35,786 nt of DNA from positions 1-35,786 of the forward strand of contig BFEA01001083.1 of assembly GCA_003427395.1 (NCBI GenBank), in the 5' to 3' direction. Shown piece after piece: positions 28,590 to 35,786 of this stretch. The notes below the pieces were generated by a model. That model saw only the letters and a program-made list of their open reading frames with translations, did no database searches and had not been told where the DNA came from. The translations under genes and the position numbers were made by a program. Each line of letters begins with the position of its first letter. The first letter of the stretch is position 1. Origin of the DNA: Chara braunii (taxonomy: Eukaryota; Streptophyta; Charophyceae; Charales; Characeae).

Positions 28590-30542
28590 AGTACATTCAG
28601 TAGTCTATCACAATCACACACAATAGGTCGTGGTATTAAGTCTGGTTCTGTGTTTCCCACACATACGTACATCCACTTCACATGATAACATGGTCAATCA
28701 ATAATACCATATGCTGCCTGCAGTCATACATAAATGGCTTCGGGCATCTCACTTCCACTTACAGTCATAGTATCGAGTCCTGTAGGATATATCCATATAC
28801 ACTCCCAGGCGGGGGAGACCGATCCTTGGTAGTGGTTCTCATGGGTTAGGTTGTACGGGCGGGGGGTTCGCACTAGCTCATATGTAACACCTACTTGGGA
28901 CCTGGTTCGTCGGTGGGACTGGTAGAGATATTGAGTGTGCGTGGCGGCTGAAGTCCTCGGGTAACAAGGGTTGCACGACTGCTCTTCCACTGGGACTGGG
29001 TGGGGTTACTCTCTAGTCTGGTGCCTGTAACTACTGTTCGGTCGATATCATCCTGAGGGTGATTGTCCTGAGTGCTGGTCATTGAGGTAGGATAGTAGTT
29101 GTAGGGGATATGCTAGGAAAATTGACGTGAGGATGGGTAGGGTGGCAGTTCCTCCATCGCACGCCAGTGTGCCCATTAGCTGATTGAGTCGGAATAGTAC
29201 CTGGGATGGCCCCCTGGGAAGCTTACTGGTTTCGCCGTGGCCGGAATGTGAACAGATGGGGGGCCAGACTAGGGATAGGCGTAATGAAATACCATCACCA
29301 GGATATCACAACCTCCCCTGGTAGCGTGGTCGGTATAGTACCAGGGTGCAATGACTTGCTGGTTCCAGGTCGCCTGTAGCCTATCTCTGACGAGGCTGTA
29401 CTCTAGGTAGGGACAGATTCGTAATTTTGTTTGGCTGAGGACTAACCGAGAGACCTGCCTGTATGGGAAATTCGTGAGGGACATATCTGTAAATATAGAA
29501 ATATGGGCCCTGTACTAATCCGATTTTCCTACAGCTACCCTAACTGCGAATAGCAGGCCCGGGCTACCCCTAGGACAGACAGGCCCTATGGGCCTATGCT
29601 GATAGACGGTCCTATAGCCTATAGCCGGGTAGGGAGAGGCCCTAGAGGCCGAAACTGAAACGGTAGTCCGGTCTAGGTCGGTCTAGGCTAGAGTAGAGTA
29701 TAGGTAGGATGGGGACACCGGTCCAGGGCTTTTTGGCAGTTGACACTTCGTGGTGGAAGTTGCTGCGCACACGGTATCAGGTCGTGGTTGCTGATTCCGG
29801 TGTTGGAGACGGCGGACATAGCCAGACCTTCGGAGCGCTGACCAGACTGGGGTCAACGCTGTCCGCTCTGACTCTCCGGGAGTCACAGCGGTCTGGGCTA
29901 TCAGAGGTCTGATGCGTTGGAGCACGTGGTGCACTGCTGACCCTCCTCAGGAGTAGGGTCCCAGTGGCGATGCAGCCATAGTTGCATCTTCTCAGAGGTT
30001 ATCATCGTCTGGACTTCATCTTCATCAGGGACTGTTGGCGCTGAGCTTCTTCTTCATCATCTGGATGGCGATTGGCTCTGGGAGCCTGTTTCACTTTGGC
30101 GCAGGCCACTGAGTTGGATGTCAGGGTGGCGCTGGGTGTTACCTGGGGTTTCGGGGCTATTTTTAGTTGTTCAGGGTGTTGGGGTTGAGGCGCTACCTCT
30201 CTGTGGGTAGCGCAACAGGGTTCTGGGGTTATTCAGTGAAAACGATGCTCCGAGTTTAGTAAACAGTGTCAATACTGTGTTCGAGTTGTCATCTCTTCAT
30301 TGCTTTCTGGCTGTGATCACTCGGTTGTCTTCTATGAATGATTGTTGGGATTTGTGTGGAGAGAACTCGCAGTTTGTGTATTCTATCACTTCCTTCCTCT
30401 GAGTCTTCCGGTGCGTTTCTTTCTGTTGGGCGGTGTGATACTCCACTACCTCTCCCCTTCCTTCTGTGCATGTATGGGCGTGTACGGGAGTTCCTGTGAG
30501 TGAGTGTTGATAAAATTTCAACAGACAATCATGTTCATAACA
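28590..30542 (+). other. Candidate 5' LTR region of the second LTR retrotransposon
   Basis: No ORF of note. The region ends ...TTCATAACA directly before a primer-binding-site match, so its right end is probably the LTR end. The left LTR end cannot be placed because no 3' LTR is in the window. Local oddities: CCCTGGTA (29316-29323) pairs with TACCAGGG (29339-29346), and CTATAG/GGTCTAGG words crowd 29610-29700. Confidence 0.45.
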
Positions 30543-30544
30543 GT

Positions 30545-30556
30545 TGGTATTGGAGC
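30545..30556 (+). promoter_or_regulatory. Probable primer-binding site (initiator-Met tRNA type)
   Basis: TGGTATTGGAGC, 10 of 12 identical to TGGTATCAGAGC, the usual plant LTR-retrotransposon primer-binding site complementary to the 3' end of initiator-Met tRNA. It is about two bases after ...AACA and upstream of a gag on the same strand, as expected. Confidence 0.65.
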
Positions 30557-31901
30557 AGATCGGACCCAGACAGTGGCGAGATGATGGACTGAGGCAGCCA
30601 TCACTATCTGAGAGCTTCTGACGTCAGGTTTCGTGGAGAAACTCCATCTTCAGTATTGCGCTCAGTAGGGTGTTGGTGAAGGGTGTGTGGAGATTGGTAT
30701 GACACAGTGATTGGTGGCGATTTAGTGCTCAGTGACCTGGGAGGCACTGAGGGGCTATTTTTAGCCCAGGCGGTGACTCTACTGGTGGCGAGATACCTGG
30801 GGGTATGTCGAGTTGCAAATTCTGGACCAGGTTCAGGGAATTTGACTAGTGGGGATTATTCGCCATGTCAATGGCTTCAGTATCACCAAGTTTCAGGAGA
30901 TTTTGAACGTGGGAGCACCAGGAACAGTGAATGGAAGAAACTGGCGGGATGGCAACCATAGCCAGTTCAGCTTCTTCGTGCAGTGTTTTGACCTGAAGTA
31001 AGTGTGTTCCTTACTCAAGTCTCTGTAGCGAGTCTGGTAGTTGTAATTAGACTGGGAAAGTTACAATTATATGTCTGTAGTCAGTGAAACTTGAAAATCG
31101 CACTGCCTGACAGCCATAGCCATTTCCCTTACCTATCTACTTTGACTTCTACTGACTCTGTTTGACCTCCTCTCTGTCTCAAATTGCATCTCAGACTGTA
31201 TTACAGTATTGCGATTCAGTATACACTGTGAATTGAGTAGTTCAGGGTCTTGATGTCAGTGATAATGAAATTATGAATGTTGCGCTGCCATAGCCAGTGC
31301 TTGGGGCAGCTAGGGTTTGTCATAACTTAAGTTCTGTCCGTCAAAATTTCAGTCTGTCAGTCCCCCTGAAATCGCAATTCAGTATTCAGTCAGTGTCTGA
31401 AAGCGCTATACTGGATTTGATGTTTTGAGTCAGGTATAGTGATATCTGTACTTCGCCTCACCTGTAGTGGGTCCTACAGGGTCCTACAGTGCCAGTGTCA
31501 GTAGTAGGAGTCTAAAAATAGCTTGATCAGTCATCCGCTGCATCTTGGTTGACTACCGGGTTCTGGGATTGCTACTGACTCTCTGCGCTATTCTAATCTG
31601 TCTACTTACAGTCCAAGGTTGCATCCTGTCTATCTATCTGATAGCGATTCTGGGGTTATTGACTCAGATGAGGGTTCTGGGCTGTGAATGAAAAATCGCA
31701 AATCTGATTTTATCTGGTTTTGACCTAAACTGACCCAGGACAACCCTCAGCAACCTATAGAGGCTGAGTGCTCTTTTGCCTATCACACCACGTCTCTTCT
31801 CATCAGGTGGCAGTAATTACATCTGTGTATGTGTTTAATCTAATCTCTGCTTACCTTGTATCTGCCTGTCCATATTTATTTGATTGTGTGAGTGGTTCAC
31901 G
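30557..31901 (+). other. Long gag leader
   Basis: 1.3 kb between the primer-binding site and the gag start, without a substantial ORF. CCATAGCCA words recur (30955, about 31115, 31287). GGGCTA-TTTT-TAGCCC at 30752-30767 is a perfect hairpin, and GGGGCTATTTTTAG also occurs at about 30152. Packaging or dimerisation signals would be expected here, but none can be named. Confidence 0.5.
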
Positions 31902-33722
31902 ATGGCTGACGCTGAAGTGAAGAGTGAGGGAGGAGAGACTTCTGTTGACACTTCTCAGGTTCCGCTCTCTCCTCTGGAGCAGGCCCTGCTTGAGGCTGAG
32001 CAAGCTCGCCTCAAGGCAGAGACCCAGATCCAGCGGTTGAAACAGGAGATGGCGGAAGCTCAGGAGGCCAGCAGGAATGAAGAGAGAAGAAGACAGCTAC
32101 GCAAGGATGTAGAAAAGGTTGTCACTAGTGGTTAATTCAGTCAGTACAGTAAGGACACTGCTGAACTGGTGCTCTTAACAGACACCATCAACAGGTCCTA
32201 CTTTTCTAACTGGGACCAGCGGATTCTCGCACTCGAGAATCAAGGCTCTGCTATTGACCGCAAGGTTGATAAGTTAGCAGCTAGCCTTGATTCCCTGACT
32301 GCGAGTGTCAACAGCATTCTGCAGCTTCTACAACTTCCTGTCCCTTCTCCCAAACCTCCTCAACCTTCCCTAGCGCATCCCACACCACCTCACAGTCGTC
32401 CACCTTCACCTGGTGGTTCCCATGTGTCCTCTACCCCTGCCGCCTCTGGCACATCTGATCAGTGGCAGCCCAAGCTGACACCACCGCCGATGTATTCTGA
32501 GGAAGACCCCAAGGTGGATGTATCAGATTGGGTTACTGCGATGCAGGCATACCTAGGCAGCTTTGTATGTCCAAAGGTGACAAATTTAGGGACTATTCTG
32601 GGTCGTCTGGAGAGGACTGCACTGAAATGGTGCACATCCTCTGCAGCGAAACAGAATCAGCCCATGGACAAATGGGCACAACAGCTGAAAGTGGAGGGGT
32701 TGTTGCAGGCCCTGCGAGACCGGTTCACTGACAGGGAGCAGGCCCGAAAAGCAGCAGACAAGATAATGCTGCTGGGCTCACACAGGTTCGAGGGTTCCCT
32801 GTCCAAGCTCTATAGCATGTTTGAGAGCTTGACTGCTACACCTGGTCTGGAGATGAGTGAGTCTGACCAGCTCACCCATTTCCTTCGTGCAGCGCCTCCA
32901 GATTACTCCATTGCCTTGTATTCTCAGGGCCATAAGGACTGGAGGTCCTTTGGCAAAGCGGCCCTGGACCTGGAGTCACGGCTCAAGGTTCAGGAACCTT
33001 CTGATGGAAGGAGAAAACCCTCTTCCAGGAGACAACGCAAGAAGAAGGGTGCTCTATTGGCTGCTGATGCAGGTTCTGATTCTGATGCATCTCAGCGTGG
33101 CAGTCCTCCATCCGAGACTGCATCAGGATCAGCAGTTGAGCGAGCCGTTCTTGCCCTGGCTGAAAATCTTGCTGCTATGTTCAAAGGAAAGTTCAGCAAG
33201 GACAACAGCAAGAGTTCAGCCAGCCAGAAGGGGAAAGGGAAGGGACGTGCCGATTCCCCTCAGGCCAAGAGACCTAACCTTCCACGACACGTCCATTGGC
33301 CAGTCAACGTCATGGATCCTTCCACCCTTCCCTGGAGAGCGCTCAGGATCCAGGAGGGGCAATGGCAGAGGAGGAAGGACCGTGAGGTTTGTTTTCGCTT
33401 CGAGGGGGAAGGACTGCCCCCATATGCCTCGCAGGCCTGGTTCTAGTCCAAAAAACTAGACCAGCAGAGGGAAGTGGAGTTAGCAACTCCCTCCACTTAT
33501 GCTGAATCAGATTCTGATGGATCTGATTCTGCATCCACCCTCACTGACTCTATTGGAGTTGCTGCGTCAGGATCCTTCACTTACATGGACCCTGACCTGG
33601 ATGAGACGTGGCAGGAAGATGATAGTCAGATATTTGCTGATCTTTTCCTGTCTTTGCAGGAAAAGAAAAAGCATAAATCAGACCTCATCTTGCTGCGACC
33701 CTCCATCCTGGGAGCGAGGTGA
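31902..33722 (+). pseudogene. gag: Second LTR-retrotransposon gag, two in-frame stops
   Basis: Start chosen at ATGGCTGACG (31902) because it sits in a good initiation context; an in-frame ATG 18 bases upstream is weaker. One frame runs to 33722: an acidic coiled-coil (ALLEAEQARLKAETQIQRL), TAA at 32133, a second helical stretch, a Pro/Ser-rich linker, then a gag capsid core (MYSEEDPKVDVSDWVTAMQ, ALRDRFTDREQARKAADKI, then FLRAAPPDYS). A basic RRQRKKKG patch, Lys-rich segment and a degenerate knuckle (CFRFEGEG near 33390, with the second Cys and the His lost) follow, then TAG at 33444 and an acidic region (DPDLDETWQEDDSQIF). Both stops are one C-to-T change from Gln codons. It is unrelated to the first gag by eye. 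No protease or polymerase follows, so the element is truncated. Confidence 0.88.
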
Positions 33723-34308
33723 GGACCCCTAGCAACTCATTTTCGGAGGCTTCATTGCTATTATACTCAGTGATTTGTGGTTGTCCGATGCCAGAACGAC
33801 GCTGGCCGGTACTGGGGTGTTGCCCTGTAACCTGCTGATGCAGGAGTGTGAGGCCTGCTAGAGAGATCTGGGAATGCTTTGGGGTGGGCATTTCAAGGGA
33901 CAACTAAGGGTTACTTCGGGGACGACGCTGGTCAGAGCTGGGGTGAGTCGTGTTGCCCTGTAACCCGAGCGGGTGGGGGTGCGAGACCTACAAGAGCTCG
34001 GCAGAGAGTAAGACAGTGTTGGAGATTTTTAGGAGGATTTGCTAGGGATTCCGAAGGTTTTCAGCATTTATAGGACCTTTGTGATGGCTATTTTTGCTTC
34101 TAAAAACTCCATAATTTTCTAAAAAAAGAGGGGTTCCTTGAGTCCCTTTGTGGAGCTTAGAAGGAAACTTCTCATATTTTTTCAGATTTTTTCAGACTTT
34201 TTCTAGGCTAGTAATTGCTCATGATCCTATTCTTCAGACAAAGCCGGGTTGAAGTCCCGGTATCTCAATTTTTTTTTCTGTATATGCTCTTAAATATGTT
34301 TCCAAATG
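33723..34308. other. Non-coding stretch with a short direct repeat
   Basis: GACGCTGG.C....CTGGGGTG then TGTTGCCCTGTAACC occurs at about 33793 and 33923 (period ~130). CCGGG-TTGAAGT-CCCGG near 34243 has the shape of a tRNA T-arm, but no other tRNA part is present. Confidence 0.5.
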
Positions 34309-34400
34309 GAATGCTGGGCCCGGTTCCCAGCACATGCGGTTCCCCACGGATAGATTGGAGCATTGTCCCCCCCCCTCCAAAAAAAAAAAGAAAAAAAATC
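34309..34400 (+). repeat. LINE tail hairpin repeat copy with A-rich end
   Basis: GAATGCTGGGCCCGGTTCCC, then AGCACATGCGGTTCCCCACG, then GATAGATTGGAGC (34309-34361), followed by a C run and A-rich DNA. The stem here is GCTGGG/CCCAGC: the sixth pair is G-C instead of the A-T seen elsewhere, a compensatory change. Confidence 0.85.
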
Positions 34401-35709
34401 AGAAAAATCTGTAAGGACACTATGCCAGGCTCGAGACAAGTACATGGGGTGCTGTGACGCCCAACCTCACGCCCGGCGCGACTTCCTGATCGGAGTGGGA
34501 GGTGGGCCTGGAAGTGCGAAATGGGGTGTGCCAAGGATTTTTGGGGAAGTGGGGGTGGAGTCCCAGGTCAGAACTGAGATCTCCTGTGGCAGAGTTTTAG
34601 GGGCATGGGTGCAATTAGGCTAGGGGCGGGTTCGGGGGAGGCCCGCGACGCGGTTCCCGGGGCTCGGTCCTTCGGAAGCCTCCACGTGGCGCCTGTCGCC
34701 GTGCGTTGTGGTGGGGCGCCGGAGTTTCGGAGGTCCGCCGGTAGTTGCGTCGTCTGCAATTTCCACACGGTGTATGGGGCCAGAACTGGGCGATGGAATT
34801 CCACGGGACAACTGTTAGCTGATGATAGGGGAGAAGGAGGTGGAAGGGAGGGAAATTAGTAGAGACAACGATGAAGCCGGGGGATATGAAATAGAGCGTG
34901 TGGTCCGAAGTGGGAAAAAGGACACCTCGGATCGCTGGTTGTGGCACAGTGAAACTCCCAGGGGCACAATTGGTTCTCGTTTAAACAAGGGAATTTTGGG
35001 CATCTCTGTCTGAGACACTCTTCCACCCAAGGGTTGAAATATTCTGGGTCCCACGATGAATCCGAATCCCTCGAATACATCATTTTATCATTGTGGAGTA
35101 GCGGAATTCCTTCGGTACGAGTTTATCCGACCGGGGAATTTCTGGGTTAGTCCTGGTTTTCGATGATTGCAGGTCACCGTTCGTGAGTACGTGTAGGCCG
35201 CGCAGATTAGATCGCGCTTACACGTGCTCAGGCGAGATGATCGCTCCGTCAGAGTGCAAAGTGGTCACCGAATACGTCCAACCATTCATCTATTCATTCC
35301 ATGTCCCTGCAGATTGCGTACGTGAGTGGGCGGCACATACATCAAGGTCCTACAATCAATCACCAATCCAATCTTCAGCTACTTCGTTCAATATGAACAA
35401 AAACGGGAAGAGAAGCAGCAAACATACCGTTCATTCCACATAAGGCAACATCCATTCATTCGATCAAAAAAATGTCTGAAATACGGGGGTGATCTCAGCA
35501 AGCAAACATGTGTCCCGATGTGAATACTGAAGGCAAAGGAAGGGGCTGATCGCCCGAAACAGAAATCCAAATCCGCAGAAACAAAAGAAAAGCCGAGACA
35601 AAAGAGCCGAAAACGAAACAAAGGCGAATCGCTGTTGTCGAATCCCAAAATTTATATACAAGATGAACGAGAGGATAAAGAAAATTGCAAATCCACGCCC
35701 ATCCACCTC

Positions 35710-35712
<3 letters not shown>
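34401..35712. other. Non-coding stretch, no gene seen
   Basis: GC-rich at about 34620-34760, then mixed composition. GAGTACGTGTAGGC (about 35182) and GCTTACACGTGCTC (about 35216) are near reverse complements. Open frames of 60-110 codons exist on both strands but none has recognisable motifs. Confidence 0.5.

Positions 35713-35784
<72 letters not shown>
35713..35784. repeat. CT microsatellite at the window end
   Basis: About 36 CT dinucleotides, continuing to the edge of the window. Confidence 0.97.

Positions 35785-35786
<2 letters not shown>

Noticed and set aside
34205-34265. tRNA gene
   Set aside because: Only a T-arm-like hairpin is present; no D-arm, anticodon arm or acceptor stem can be formed.

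Overview
This is eukaryotic nuclear DNA made almost entirely of decayed transposable elements and low-complexity repeats. I found no intact protein-coding host gene and no functional RNA gene. The two retrotransposon gag genes and the non-LTR retrotransposon proteins have a flavour I associate with a charophyte (streptophyte) green alga such as Chara. That taxonomic call is an inference from recognition of family style, not something the sequence proves. Isolated N bases show it is an assembled draft scaffold.

Layout. 65-1855 (minus): a frameshifted Ty3-type gag with an expanded in-frame repeat; its CCHC zinc knuckle lies in a different frame from the main gag ORF. 1856-6960: AT-rich DNA, a tRNA-headed SINE, dispersed and tandem repeats, microsatellites, three U6-snRNA-derived sequences, a hammerhead-ribozyme-like core motif and an interleaved pair of perfect inverted repeats. 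6960-10044: a remnant of a possible Harbinger-like protein running into three head-to-tail copies of a ~960-bp unit, each carrying a tRNA-like SINE. 10600-11080: a cluster of a short CGTTATATTC-type motif in both orientations.

11130-22760: two related LINEs in divergent (head-to-head) arrangement. The minus copy (LINE-1 here) is old and broken; its FADD catalytic box reads FAYD and its endonuclease GDFN motif is deleted. The plus copy (LINE-2 here) is 5' truncated but keeps one reading frame over ~3.3 kb, interrupted by ten stop codons. Five of these are clearly single C-to-T or G-to-A changes. A 44-bp-arm palindrome sits in the LINE-1 5' region. The LINE-2 3' UTR is tandemly duplicated, and one of the two copies was then split by a TA-flanked MITE.

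22760-28400: miniature inverted-repeat elements, a chain of nested palindromes (26161-26864), a tandem array, and several copies of a ~50-bp hairpin repeat that also forms the 3' tail of both LINEs. This shared LINE tail is the most coherent system-level signal in the window. 28400-33722 (plus): a candidate LTR, a primer-binding site, a long leader and a second, unrelated gag with two in-frame stops, truncated before any protease or polymerase. 33723-35786: non-coding DNA with another tail-repeat copy, ending in a CT microsatellite.
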